Below, one piece after another: positions 1 to 8,434 of a DNA stretch of 64,000 nt; the stretch's first letter is position 1, and each line of letters starts with the position of its first letter. The notes beneath the pieces were generated by a model that had not been told where the DNA came from, searched no databases, and saw nothing but the letters and a program-made list of their open reading frames with translations. The translations under genes were made by a program, and so were the position numbers. This stretch comes from Prochlorococcus sp. AG-402-P16 (GTDB lineage: Bacteria; Cyanobacteriota; Cyanobacteriia; PCC-6307; Cyanobiaceae): assembly GCA_003216295.1 (NCBI GenBank), contig QCJB01000002.1, positions 62,001 to 126,000 of the forward strand. Direction: 5' to 3'.

Positions 1-261
1 ACCACCAGTACTAACTTCTCCATGGCGTACTGTCCAATCCCATGTTCCTTGTAAGTCTCTAGGAATTCGTCCTTCTCGATCACGTCTGGCAACCAAATCT
101 AGGGATTCAACCAAACCAACTTGAATAGGATCTTTTCCATATGCTGGCGTAAGACTAAGTTCTAGCCTTACTGGATCTTCCTTCAACAACCTTAAACGAA
201 ACCTAGGAGGCAGCTTCAAATTTTTTAAAACTGCCGCGACTATGCGTGTTCTTTGTTCCAA
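1..261 (-). CDS. Conserved cyanobacterial hypothetical protein (3' part outside window)
   Basis: The visible 87 codons are the N-terminal part of a longer protein; the reading frame is still open at the left edge. It begins with TTG at 261, chosen because AAAGAGG lies 8-9 nt upstream and no ATG is available in frame. The sequence is rich in Arg and Leu (motifs LPPRFRLRLL, SLDLVARRDREGRIP and TWDWTVRHGE), with no membrane segment. It resembles a strongly conserved protein of unknown function in marine Synechococcus and Prochlorococcus. I assign no function. The neighbouring gene on the same strand begins about 60 bp upstream, so the two may be co-transcribed. Confidence 0.7.
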   Translation of the reverse strand, partial: MEQRTRIVAAVLKNLKLPPRFRLRLLKEDPVRLELSLTPAYGKDPIQVGLVESLDLVARRDREGRIPRDLQGTWDWTVRHGEVSTGG

Positions 262-321
262 AATTAAAACCTCTTTGAGAACTATTTAATTTAATGTCCA
301 ATCAAAAAAATCTAATGAAAA

Positions 322-597
322 TTATTCAGAAGGCTTTTCAAATGATTGTGGAGGATCAGTGTCCTTTGAAAAACGAACTGTAAGCAAATCTTCATCTGTA
401 ATACAACCATCTTTATTTAATAACTCAGGGTGAACGGTAACCAAACCAGTTCGATCCTCAGGTATTTCCTCAGAAAATGAATTTTGATTATTTATTGATT
501 GGCCTGACCAAAAACCTTTAAACATTGTCCTTACAGCAATAATCAACAAAACAAAAACTGAAAGGCCATAGAAAAAAGGTAAGAGATTGCTCAACAT
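322..597 (-). CDS. Small membrane-anchored protein, DUF2973-like
   Basis: A 91-residue protein with one hydrophobic segment near the N-terminus (about residues 5-24, FFYGLSVFVLLIIAVRTMF) and a polar C-terminal tail. The tail contains HPELLNKDGCITDEDLLTVRF, the kind of conserved block I associate with the cyanobacterial DUF2973 family, whose function is unknown. The ATG at 597 precedes the membrane segment. It lies upstream of the partial gene at the left edge, on the same strand, and is divergent from the HtrA-type protease at 830. The family assignment comes from memory of the tail motif and is moderately secure; the single-pass topology is visible directly. Confidence 0.7.
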   Translation of the reverse strand: MLSNLLPFFYGLSVFVLLIIAVRTMFKGFWSGQSINNQNSFSEEIPEDRTGLVTVHPELLNKDGCITDEDLLTVRFSKDTDPPQSFEKPSE

Positions 598-829
598 GGG
601 CTCAATGAGAAAATCAAAAGATTGAATGCCTAAATCAAATCAAATTTTTAAATTGCTGGAATTTAATCATTGATCTTTACAAGAATCACAATTCAATTCT
701 AGAAGAAATAAAGTTCAATTAGAAGCTTCTTTATTAAAAATCTAAGGTCATAGACTCTTCTGGATTTTCAATTTGAACATTAGCTATTATAAAAATGAGT
801 TTTTGTAGGACTATTAGCTCTGAAAAAAC

Positions 830-2008
830 ATGAATGGATTAGGCCTCAAATCATTGCTAATAGGTGCAATAAAAATAAAACAGCATAAATATTTTAAAAT
901 TTTTGTTTTAGTCTTCCTTATTGCTTGCAACTTCAGATTGGATCCTCCAATAAATTCTCGAGAAGCCTTTCTGCAACAAAATGAGAATGTAAATAATCAA
1001 TCTTTCGTATCACAAGCTCTAGAGATAAGTGGAGCAGCCGTTGTGACAATTGAAACTGAGCGTAAAGTTTTTTCATCAAGAGAAAGAATATTCCCCCCTG
1101 GTATTTTGATAGATCCTTATTTTGAACGTTTCTTTGGCCAACCAGGACTCCAAGTACCGCAATCCAGAATTGAAAGAGGTCAAGGAAGTGGAGTGATTTT
1201 TTCAAAGCAAGGTCTTGTCTTAACAAATGCTCACGTAATTGAAAAAACTGATCAACTTGTTGTTGGCTTATCAGATGGGCGAAGAGTAATTGGAAGTGTT
1301 ATAGGACAAGATTCACTAACGGATCTTGCAGTGATTAAGCTTGAAGCTCAAGGTCCATGGCCAATCGCTCCATTGGGTGATTCGGATCTTCTTAGGGTTG
1401 GAGATTGGGCAATTGCAGTAGGAAATCCTTTTGGACTTGAAAACACAGTAACTCTTGGAATAATCAGTAATCTCAATAGAGATGTAGCCCAACTAGGAAT
1501 ATCTGACAAAAGAATAGATCTTATTCAAACTGATGCAGCCATCAATCCAGGAAATTCGGGAGGTCCATTATTGAATACTTCTGGAGAAGTGATTGGAATT
1601 AATACTCTTGTGCGAACTGGTCCTGGAGCAGGACTAGCTTTTGCCATACCAATTAATAGGGCCAGCAAAATCGCTAAAGATTTAATAACTAGTGGTAGAG
1701 CAAAACATCCAATGATCGGTGTATCGCTTGCAAGTAATATCAAACAAAAAAGTAAGTTTCTTTCCCAAAGAGAAAGTGGAGCAGTCATTAAATATGTAGC
1801 ACCAAATGGGCCTGCAGAAAAAGGTGGATTAAAAATTAATGATTTAATAATTTCTATCGATAATAAGAAAATCTTAACACCTGCAGATGTAGTACAGAAA
1901 ATAAATCAAAACAATTTAAAATCAACTATGAAAATTAGAATATTGAGAAAAAATAGGGAATTAGTTAAATTCATCAATCCAATTGATATTTTTGAACTTC
2001 AGCTATAG
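830..2008 (+). CDS. HtrA/Deg-type serine protease with one PDZ domain and a lipobox
   Basis: A trypsin-fold periplasmic protease for quality control of misfolded or photodamaged proteins. The catalytic triad is visible as His135 (TNAHVI), Asp165 (TDLAVI) and Ser243 (GNSGGPL). A single PDZ domain follows at about residues 290-385. At 392 residues it has the usual length of cyanobacterial HhoA/HhoB/HtrA. The N-terminus has a hydrophobic stretch ending in LIAC (Cys33), which fits a lipoprotein lipobox, so the enzyme may be lipid-anchored; this is inferred from the motif only. The start is the only Met before the signal region. About 230 bp of non-coding DNA upstream leaves room for its own promoter. 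I cannot tell which Deg paralogue it is. Confidence 0.93.
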   Translation: MNGLGLKSLLIGAIKIKQHKYFKIFVLVFLIACNFRLDPPINSREAFLQQNENVNNQSFVSQALEISGAAVVTIETERKVFSSRERIFPPGILIDPYFERFFGQPGLQVPQSRIERGQGSGVIFSKQGLVLTNAHVIEKTDQLVVGLSDGRRVIGSVIGQDSLTDLAVIKLEAQGPWPIAPLGDSDLLRVGDWAIAVGNPFGLENTVTLGIISNLNRDVAQLGISDKRIDLIQTDAAINPGNSGGPLLNTSGEVIGINTLVRTGPGAGLAFAIPINRASKIAKDLITSGRAKHPMIGVSLASNIKQKSKFLSQRESGAVIKYVAPNGPAEKGGLKINDLIISIDNKKILTPADVVQKINQNNLKSTMKIRILRKNRELVKFINPIDIFELQL

Positions 2009-2051
2009 ATTCAAATATATAAAATATATATATGAATAATGATAATTTGTT

Positions 2052-3758
2052 TCATCTTTTTCTTTTCTTTTGCCTATCTCGATTAGATAGTCTCTTTTTT
2101 TCTCTTTCTGCCAATTTTAATTCTTTTTCTTTCTGTAACTTCTCTTCAATCTTCTTCTCTTTATAATATTTATAATCCCCATGATACTTTATTAATTGAC
2201 CATCTCTAATTTCAACAATCTTATTTGCAACTTTTGATATAAAATATCGATCATGAGAGACTAAAAATGCAGTGCCATTATAATTAGATAATGCCTTTTC
2301 CAACATTTGCTTTGAAGGTATATCTAAATGATTTGTAGGTTCATCAAGAATAAGAAGATTTGATGGTTTAATAATCATCAATGCTAATGCAAGACGTGCT
2401 TTTTCACCTCCACTAATTTTTCCTACTTCCTTAAAAACTGAGTCATTTGTCAACCCAAAACTACCTAACAAAGACCTAATTTCTGTTTGCGTCCAATTTG
2501 GCACAGCTTGAGACATTGTCTCAATAACAGTTTTATCTAATTCCAATGCTTCTGCCTGATTTTGTTCAAAATAGCTGGGAATTATATTATATTTTCCTAA
2601 TTCAATAGATCCTTCATCTGGTTTTTCTAAACCCATAATTAATCTCAGTAGAGTAGACTTACCAGAACCATTTGCACCTAAAAAAGCAATTTTTTCACCT
2701 GGTTCAACTTCCAAATTAGCTTCTAAAAATAAAATATTTTCTTCATAACTATGTGTTAAATCAACAATATTTAAAACATCCTGGCCAGAGCGAGGAGCAT
2801 CCATAAAACTAAAAATAGGTCCTTTTAAATTACTTTCAGGTGCTTCGATTCTTTCAACTTTATCTAATAATTTCTCTCTACTTTTTGCCTGTGTACTTCT
2901 TGTTGCACTAGCTCGAAATCTATCAATATAGGCCTTTTGAACTAGAATATCTTTTTGCTGTTTTTCATAGGCAGCTTTTGTTGATTCTAATTCAAAATCT
3001 TTCTGTTCAAGATATGATGAATAATTTCCTAAATAACTTTTAGATTGTCCTCTCTCTGTATTTACAATTTTTGTACAAACTTTATCTAAAAAAGATCTAT
3101 CATGACTAACAATTACCATGGCAACTTTCTGATTGAGTAAATAGTTCTCTAACCATTCAATAGTTGTTAAATCTAAATGGTTTGTTGGCTCATCTAATAA
3201 TAGTAAATTAGGACTTTGAAGGAGAATCTTCCCTAGGGCAATTCTCATTTGCCACCCTCCTGAAAAGTCTCCAACTAATCTATCGGCTTCTTTGTAAGCA
3301 AAGCCAATAGTAGGTAATAATTTCTCAACTTTTGACTCTAAATCGTAACCATTAATCGATTCAAATTTACTTTGAACAATACTTAATTCTTTAATTAATG
3401 AATCCAAATAATCTAAATCTTTTGCTGCTAACTCTGACTCCATTTTTTCCTGAATTATTTTTTGTTTATGAAGTAGAGAAGAAGCTTCCTTGAATGCTGA
3501 AAATAACTCTTCCCTAACAGTTCTAGTGACATCAACATCAAATTCCTGTTTTAAATATGCAATTAATGGATCACCTTCCGTAATCAAAGATCCATCGGTA
3601 GCCTCTTCCAATCCAGCAATGATTTTTAATTGCGTTGATTTTCCAGCTCCATTGACCCCTACCAGGCCAATCCTCTCTCCATTTTTGATTTCCCAACTGA
3701 CATCTTTTAAGACTTCACCAGTCGGATAAATCTTACTAATCCTTTCAAGTCGCAACAC
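2052..3758 (-). CDS. ABC-F family ATPase (Uup/EttA-like, soluble)
   Basis: A 568-residue protein with two ABC ATPase domains and no membrane segments, the architecture of ABC-F proteins that act on ribosomes (EttA, Uup, YbiT). Domain 1 has Walker A GVNGAGKST, signature FSGGWQMRIALGK and Walker B LLLLDEPTNHLDL. Domain 2 has GANGSGKST, ISGGEKARLALA and LLILDEPTNHLDI. The charged linker between them (about residues 240-310) is the P-site tRNA interaction region in known ABC-F proteins. The C-terminus is a Lys/Arg-rich tail, as in Uup. The start is GTG at 3758, immediately before the first ABC motif. It converges with the protease at 830-2008. A translation-factor role is inferred from the family. 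Confidence 0.92.
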   Translation of the reverse strand: MLRLERISKIYPTGEVLKDVSWEIKNGERIGLVGVNGAGKSTQLKIIAGLEEATDGSLITEGDPLIAYLKQEFDVDVTRTVREELFSAFKEASSLLHKQKIIQEKMESELAAKDLDYLDSLIKELSIVQSKFESINGYDLESKVEKLLPTIGFAYKEADRLVGDFSGGWQMRIALGKILLQSPNLLLLDEPTNHLDLTTIEWLENYLLNQKVAMVIVSHDRSFLDKVCTKIVNTERGQSKSYLGNYSSYLEQKDFELESTKAAYEKQQKDILVQKAYIDRFRASATRSTQAKSREKLLDKVERIEAPESNLKGPIFSFMDAPRSGQDVLNIVDLTHSYEENILFLEANLEVEPGEKIAFLGANGSGKSTLLRLIMGLEKPDEGSIELGKYNIIPSYFEQNQAEALELDKTVIETMSQAVPNWTQTEIRSLLGSFGLTNDSVFKEVGKISGGEKARLALALMIIKPSNLLILDEPTNHLDIPSKQMLEKALSNYNGTAFLVSHDRYFISKVANKIVEIRDGQLIKYHGDYKYYKEKKIEEKLQKEKELKLAEREKKRLSNRDRQKKRKR

Positions 3759-3843
3759 TAAAAGAAAACCTCATGTGAATTACCTTCAATCATCTAGCTT
3801 TAACAGATGCAAACTGATTAAATTACATCACAAATTTAAGCCT

Positions 3844-4008
3844 ATGCTGAGACTAGAACAAATTGCTGCTTTATTCCTAGCAGCAGCACTAGCAATTCCA
3901 AGTTATTGGTTTTTTTGGACTATGGCAGGTGGAGGTGGCTATGAAAGAAGAGGGATTGCAGACGATACTCAAGAGTCATTAAAAATGCCGTCTGAATTCA
4001 AAAAATAA
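3844..4008 (+). CDS. Small single-pass membrane protein of unknown function
   Basis: A 54-residue protein starting at ATG 3844 with one membrane segment (about residues 8-29, ending SYWFFWTMAG) followed by GGGGYERRGIADDTQESLK. A longer reading from a GTG at 3775 would add 23 residues that look unlike a coding N-terminus, so the shorter form is preferred; neither start has a clear Shine-Dalgarno. Its stop abuts the convergent gene ending at 4009. The Gly-rich hinge and acidic tail resemble other short thylakoid or plasma membrane proteins conserved in picocyanobacteria, but I do not recognise the family. Confidence 0.6.
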   Translation: MLRLEQIAALFLAAALAIPSYWFFWTMAGGGGYERRGIADDTQESLKMPSEFKK

Positions 4009-4239
4009 TTACAGCCCGCCTCTAGCTTTTATTAGCCATTGTTTAGTATCTAAATCATCAATAGTTGACAAATATTCTTTTACCTCTTCTTCGCTTACTG
4101 GCAAATTCATTTCATTCCCTAATGCACAAATAGATTGCATAGCACCTTTAGGGTTTTGAAGAGCTTGACGAAAAAGATCTTGTTTTTTTTCAGGGTCAGC
4201 ATTTATAAGCTTATACAGCTCTGCAGCATTGCTGCTCAT
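4009..4239 (-). CDS. Nif11-domain-like small protein
   Basis: A 76-residue soluble protein. The segment DLFRQALQNPKGAMQSICALG followed by NEMNLPVSEEEVKEYL matches the layout of the Nif11 domain (an L-x-x-F/L...DP...A-x-x-x-G pattern ending in VSEEE), seen in small proteins of unknown role and in leader peptides of ribosomally made natural products. It lacks a double-Gly leader site and an obvious core peptide, so I do not call it a precursor. ATG 4239 is preferred over a TTG at 4272, which would add a short hydrophobic extension; no good Shine-Dalgarno supports either. It lies 33 bp behind the gene at 4273-4629, in the same direction. Confidence 0.6.
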   Translation of the reverse strand: MSSNAAELYKLINADPEKKQDLFRQALQNPKGAMQSICALGNEMNLPVSEEEVKEYLSTIDDLDTKQWLIKARGGL

Positions 4240-4272
4240 AAGAAAAAAAGTAACTATTAAAAGATTATTCAA

Positions 4273-4629
4273 TTAAGCGGCTTTTGTCTGAAAACCAGAA
4301 GTTTCATGGCATTTTTCTAAATCACTTTCCTTTAAACCTAAAGCAGAAGCATCCTTCATACTTCTAGCATCCATACATAGCACTTTCCGAAGTTGAGCAA
4401 AATTAGCTGCTTGAGAAGATCTTCCTTCTTGATTTGCTCCATATTCGGCTCTTTGCAAAACATGGTGCAAATGAGTTAACAAATACGAGCTCACCACAGC
4501 AGAAATCAAAACATCTCCATTTGTGCTACTACGACGGGTCTTCCTTTTGGAGCGTTTTACAACTACTTCACTGCCAACAGCATTGGAAGACAGAGACTTA
4601 GATGGCTGAGGAAGAGATGGCTTAGACAT
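4273..4629 (-). CDS. Basic small hypothetical protein
   Basis: A 118-residue protein of unknown function. The start ATG 4629 is well supported: AAGGAG sits 7 nt upstream (AAGGAGTATTTC-ATG). A reading from farther upstream would add 47 residues and a spurious membrane segment. The first 40 residues are Ser/Pro-rich and basic (KRSKRKTRRSSTNGD). The central part contains a helix ending in SSYLLTHLHHVLQRAEYG, and two Cys occur in the C-terminal third. It is divergent from the ribbon-helix-helix gene at 4769, with a palindrome-rich spacer between them, so it may be a target of that regulator. No family is recognised. Confidence 0.7.
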   Translation of the reverse strand: MSKPSLPQPSKSLSSNAVGSEVVVKRSKRKTRRSSTNGDVLISAVVSSYLLTHLHHVLQRAEYGANQEGRSSQAANFAQLRKVLCMDARSMKDASALGLKESDLEKCHETSGFQTKAA

Positions 4630-4710
4630 GAAATACTCCTTGTAAATCAAAAAATTCAAGTAAACTTTGAAAAAAACAAAGCAGGCCAGGCTGAGAAGTA
4701 TCATACACAA

Positions 4711-4757
4711 GGATACTATCCCTGCGTACAAGTGTACACTATTTACTACCCGGTAGT
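4711..4757. promoter_or_regulatory. Cluster of three palindromes between divergent genes
   Basis: The 139-bp spacer between the divergent starts at 4629 and 4769 contains three perfect dyads: GGATA-C-TATCC at 4711-4721, AGTGTACACT at 4731-4740 and ACTACC-C-GGTAGT at 4745-4757. The last ends 11 bp before the ATG of the ribbon-helix-helix gene. The middle dyad overlaps GTACAAGTGTAC (4726-4737), which resembles a cyanobacterial LexA box core. The likely role is operator DNA for autoregulation by the RHH protein, for LexA, or for both. This is inferred from position and symmetry. Confidence 0.5.
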
Positions 4758-4768
4758 TTTTTAGAGTC

Positions 4769-5071
4769 ATGGCTACTCGTCAAAATTCATCTAACGGGAA
4801 GCAAAAATCTCCTCGTATACAAGTTGTCCTTCCAGAAGATTTATGTGAAAAGTTATCTGAATTAGCAGAGCAAGAATCTAGAACTGTTAGCAACATGGCC
4901 AAAGTTTTAATTCAGGAGGGTATTAAGCGTAATGAATGCAAAGAAAATTCATCATCCAAAGAATTAGACATAAGGAATAATAAAACTCAAGATTTTATAA
5001 ATGCACTTGAAAAACAAAAGACACAAAGATTAAAAGGGATTCCAAAAAGATTAAAGTTTAAAAGAAATTAA
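4769..5071 (+). CDS. Ribbon-helix-helix (CopG/Arc-type) DNA-binding protein
   Basis: A 100-residue protein with a short N-terminal RHH fold: beta strand PRIQVVLPEDL (about residues 14-24), then helix CEKLSELAEQESRTVSNMAK and a second helix VLIQEGIKR. The alternating strand pattern (R-x-Q-V-x-L) followed by S/T-x-S-x-x-A is typical of CopG/Arc repressors, which bind DNA as dimers through the strand. The C-terminal half is Lys/Asn-rich and probably disordered. No toxin gene follows directly, since the next gene is anmK on the other strand, so this looks like a stand-alone regulator rather than a toxin-antitoxin pair. The upstream palindromes suggest autoregulation. Confidence 0.75.
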   Translation: MATRQNSSNGKQKSPRIQVVLPEDLCEKLSELAEQESRTVSNMAKVLIQEGIKRNECKENSSSKELDIRNNKTQDFINALEKQKTQRLKGIPKRLKFKRN

Positions 5072-5088
5072 TTATTTAACTTATAAAA

Positions 5089-6225
5089 TCAAGGATCAAC
5101 TCGCACTCCATAAATAATTGATTTTTTAGCTCCAGTGATATGAATAGGGTTAACTTTTTTACCTATTAGATTCCACCAAGATAAAATTGCAAAAGCCATA
5201 GCCTCTCTAAATTGTGAAGGAAGACCTATTTCATCTATTTTTCTAACATGAACACCATGGCATTGTTTTTCAATTTGTCTCATTAAAAATAAATTTCTAG
5301 TCCCACCTCCAGCGACCAAAAGTTCAATCAAACGGATTTTTTTTCGCCTAAAAAGATTATCTAAATCCTGTGAGATAATTGAGGCAGTAAATGTTGTTAG
5401 AGTTGATAGCAAATCTTCTCTTGAAATATTACCTAATTCCATTTTTCTATTTTCTAAATCTTTAGAGCCAAATTGTTCTCTGCCGGTTGATCGAGGAGGT
5501 GCTTGATGAAAAAAAGGTTCTTGCAACCATTTTTCTATGACATTTGTTTGTGGAATCCCCATAGATGCTATGGATCCATTTTGATCAAATTTTAGGGATG
5601 AATTAGTACTGTCTTCTATAGCTAAATCAATTAAAGAATTTGCCGGTCCACAATCCCAACCCAGACAAAAAGAGTTCTTATCAAATCCAGTTTTAGGTGG
5701 AATAATTGTAAGATTAGCAATACCTCCAAGATTAAGGATCCCTCTCCATCCATTTACTCTTCCTACTAAAGTTTCATCCACTAGAGGGACTAAAGGCGCC
5801 CCTTGGCCTCCCAACGCAATATCCTTTGACCTGAAATCATAAACAACAATTTGATTTAAAATGCTTGCTAGCAATGGTCCCAGAATGATTTGCAGACTTC
5901 CCCCTCTTTCAAACTTATTTGCACTTCTATGAAAAATTGTCTGACCATGACACCCCACCACATCTGCAGTTGAAGAAGGATCGCAAGCTTTGGCGGCTTT
6001 AGCATTTAATTCAGTTATTTCCTCAGCCAACTCAAACCACTCTTTACTGCTAATTTTCAACCCTTGACCAACTCTTATGATTTTGTTTCTAGTTAGCAAA
6101 GGATATTGATGTGTATAGGTGTTAAGAATCTTCCATTTAGGCCTTGAAGGCTCTCCCTTGAATTCAACTAAAACTGCATCAATTGCGTCTCCACTCGTCC
6201 CGCTCATTAAACCAAGAGCACGCAT
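5089..6225 (-). CDS. anmK: Anhydro-N-acetylmuramic acid kinase
   Basis: This enzyme phosphorylates and hydrates 1,6-anhydro-MurNAc to MurNAc-6-phosphate during recycling of peptidoglycan fragments. The 378-residue protein has the hallmark N-terminus [19 protein letters not shown], followed by GCHGQTIFH, a nucleotide-binding NLGGIANLT and a C-terminal [10 protein letters not shown]. Length and motif order match the family throughout. It ends close to the RHH gene and is preceded by only 3 bp from ktrA on the same strand, so it is probably translated from a common message with the potassium genes, although the functions are unrelated. Confidence 0.95.
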   Translation of the reverse strand: MRALGLMSGTSGDAIDAVLVEFKGEPSRPKWKILNTYTHQYPLLTRNKIIRVGQGLKISSKEWFELAEEITELNAKAAKACDPSSTADVVGCHGQTIFHRSANKFERGGSLQIILGPLLASILNQIVVYDFRSKDIALGGQGAPLVPLVDETLVGRVNGWRGILNLGGIANLTIIPPKTGFDKNSFCLGWDCGPANSLIDLAIEDSTNSSLKFDQNGSIASMGIPQTNVIEKWLQEPFFHQAPPRSTGREQFGSKDLENRKMELGNISREDLLSTLTTFTASIISQDLDNLFRRKKIRLIELLVAGGGTRNLFLMRQIEKQCHGVHVRKIDEIGLPSQFREAMAFAILSWWNLIGKKVNPIHITGAKKSIIYGVRVDP

Positions 6226-6228
6226 ATA

Positions 6229-6933
6229 TCAAGTCTGAGGTAACTTTTGAAGATCTTCCATGGAACCCATAACTACAAGAACATGATCCTTTTCTAAAAT
6301 ATATTTAGCCGGGGGATTCACAGTTAGCAATTGAGCTGGGCCCGCGGCTAAGACATTCACAAAATAATTCTTTCTAAGATTTAAATCACGTAAAGAACGA
6401 CCTACAAAAACCTCAGGAACCTTAATCTCATCAATACCAGTCTTATCATCTAACTCTAATCTTTCAATTAAATTAGGTCTTACTAACTCCAAACCCAATC
6501 GCTCTCCTTGCATTCTTGAAGGGAAAACAACTCGATCCGCTCCCACTCTTTTCAGCATTTTTTCATGCAGATCACTTGTTGCTCTAGCAATAACCTGCTT
6601 CACTAAACTTCCTTCTGTGTCTTTTGCAATCAGAGTTGTCGTAATACTTGCCTCGATTGGCTCACTAATACCTACTACTACAGTTCCCATTTCAAGAACA
6701 CCTGCCTCTTTCATAGATTCTTCATCAGTTGAGTCAACTACTCTCGCTTCAATTGTTGGCTCTAGTTGACGTAATTCTTCAATTGCCTTCTCTGAGAAAT
6801 CAACAGCCAACACATCAGCTCCATTTCTCAATAGCTCTCTACATACCGCACTTCCAAAACGACCAATTCCCACTACAGCAAACCCAAGTTTCTCGTTTGC
6901 TTTTATGGGAGACCATTGCCACCAATCACTCAT
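6229..6933 (-). CDS. ktrA: K+ uptake regulatory subunit, RCK/TrkA-N domain (KtrA-like)
   Basis: A cytosolic gating ring subunit that binds nucleotide (NAD(H) or ATP/ADP) and controls the partner K+ channel-transporter. The 234-residue protein has a Rossmann RCK-N domain with VVGIGRFGSAV at about residues 20-30 and DVLAVDFSEKA at the second strand. An RCK-C (TrkA-C) domain lies at about residues 155-230 (EIKVPEVFVGRSLRDLNLRK). Its start lies 12 bp behind the stop of the membrane subunit gene, giving the order ktrB-ktrA-anmK. In cyanobacteria KtrAB systems are Na+-dependent and serve osmotic adaptation. Confidence 0.9.
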   Translation of the reverse strand: MSDWWQWSPIKANEKLGFAVVGIGRFGSAVCRELLRNGADVLAVDFSEKAIEELRQLEPTIEARVVDSTDEESMKEAGVLEMGTVVVGISEPIEASITTTLIAKDTEGSLVKQVIARATSDLHEKMLKRVGADRVVFPSRMQGERLGLELVRPNLIERLELDDKTGIDEIKVPEVFVGRSLRDLNLRKNYFVNVLAAGPAQLLTVNPPAKYILEKDHVLVVMGSMEDLQKLPQT

Positions 6934-6945
6934 GATTTGTCCTCC

Positions 6946-8331
6946 TTAAACATAGAGATCCTCCCTCGGATAGCCAATTCGATTGAGATGTTGAAGCTTG
7001 CTTTTATTAAGAGCTTGCCATACAGCACTCAAGAATAAAAGGATACCCAGTCTGCCAACAAACATTCCAATAATGAGAATTAATTGACCTACGTGTCCTA
7101 GCTTAGAGGTCACGCCAAGATCGAAACCTACAGTTGCAAAAGCAGAAATACAAGTGAAAAGCATTTCTAAAAAAGAAAAATTCTCTCCACTATTTAAACC
7201 ATTACTCAAACTTAATAATAAGGCCATCATTAATACAAATAAAAATGAACCAACTGTTATCCCAACAGCTTTAAGAATTACTTTGTCAGATATCTGACGA
7301 TTACGAATAATAATTTCATTTTGACCACGTAAGGTTGCTCTTGTGGCAGCCATTAATGCAGCAATAGTTGTCGTCTTAATTCCTCCTCCAGTACCACCTG
7401 GACTTGCACCAATAAACATAAGAAACATGATTAATAAAAGACCAGAGTCAGAGACACTCTCAATTGATATAGGTAAATTCGTAAAGCCTGCTGTTCTCGC
7501 ACTAACAGAAGTGAATAGAGCAGTGAAAATGCTATCATCAATATTAATTAACGAAAAGAAGCTACCCCTAGCCAATGATTCAGTAAAAATCAATCCGAAG
7601 AATCCCAGAGAAATTAATATGAAAGATGTTCTAATTACTAAACGTGTATGAAGACTTAAATTCCTCAATTTTAAAGATCTACGATTTATCCAAATATCAT
7701 TAGTTACTCTCCAACCAAAACCGCCTAATATGATTAAAATAATCAAAACAAAATTCACTACCCAATTGTTTCTATAATCTTGCAAACTGTTAGACCATAA
7801 ACTAAACCCAGCATTGTTATAAGCAGAAATACTATGAAAAATTGATACCCAAATCCTTTCGTTTATGTTAGTTATATCATTGAAACCAAAAAAATATAAA
7901 GTAATAGCACCAAGAAAAATAAGAATAGATGCCGTAATAGCAATCCCTTTAAAAGTTCTTCCCACTCCACCGACTCCAAATTCATCAAGGGTTTTTCCTC
8001 TATCAAGACGTGTTTTTAATTCTGTTCCACTAACAATAAAGCCCTGTAGGAATGTAGTAATAGCCATTAAACCCAGGCCACCAGTTAACAACATTATTGC
8101 TAAAATTACTTGCCCAAAAAATGTCAAATCAATTCCTATATCAATAATAGATAATCCCGTAACTGTGACAGCAGAAGTTGCAGTAAATAATGCCTCCCAC
8201 AAACCTACATTTGCATGAGAACATAAAGGTGAAGCTAATAATAAAGTTCCAACAGTAATGACGATTAAACCAGTTAAGACTGTGAACTGTGGAACCGTCA
8301 GCCTTCTGTAAGTGTCTTGCCTAATACTCAC
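6946..8331 (-). CDS. ktrB: Na+-dependent K+ transporter membrane subunit (TrkH/KtrB family)
   Basis: A 461-residue integral membrane protein of the Trk/Ktr/HKT superfamily. Four pore loops are recognisable by their selectivity-filter glycines: SAVTVTGLS, SAYNNAGFS, SARTAGFTN and SAFATVGFDL. These alternate with paired hydrophobic helices (M1-P-M2 repeats), as expected for a pseudo-tetrameric K+ pathway. The length and a final SAVWQALNKSKLQ tail favour KtrB over longer TrkH proteins. It is transcribed together with the RCK subunit 12 bp downstream. The start ATG 8331 gives a short cytosolic N-terminus. Confidence 0.92.
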   Translation of the reverse strand: MSIRQDTYRRLTVPQFTVLTGLIVITVGTLLLASPLCSHANVGLWEALFTATSAVTVTGLSIIDIGIDLTFFGQVILAIMLLTGGLGLMAITTFLQGFIVSGTELKTRLDRGKTLDEFGVGGVGRTFKGIAITASILIFLGAITLYFFGFNDITNINERIWVSIFHSISAYNNAGFSLWSNSLQDYRNNWVVNFVLIILIILGGFGWRVTNDIWINRRSLKLRNLSLHTRLVIRTSFILISLGFFGLIFTESLARGSFFSLINIDDSIFTALFTSVSARTAGFTNLPISIESVSDSGLLLIMFLMFIGASPGGTGGGIKTTTIAALMAATRATLRGQNEIIIRNRQISDKVILKAVGITVGSFLFVLMMALLLSLSNGLNSGENFSFLEMLFTCISAFATVGFDLGVTSKLGHVGQLILIIGMFVGRLGILLFLSAVWQALNKSKLQHLNRIGYPREDLYV

Positions 8332-8434
8332 TTTATTTGATAATAGAAGAGTATAAATCCATAAAAGTTTAAATAATTAAAATCAAATGAACACCCTGAA
8401 TTTTTTCCTAAATTAATAATCATATCTACTATAT

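Noticed and set aside
4009-4239. Ribosomally made natural product precursor (Nif11 leader)
   Set aside because: No double-Gly or core peptide, and no LanM or other modification enzyme in the window.
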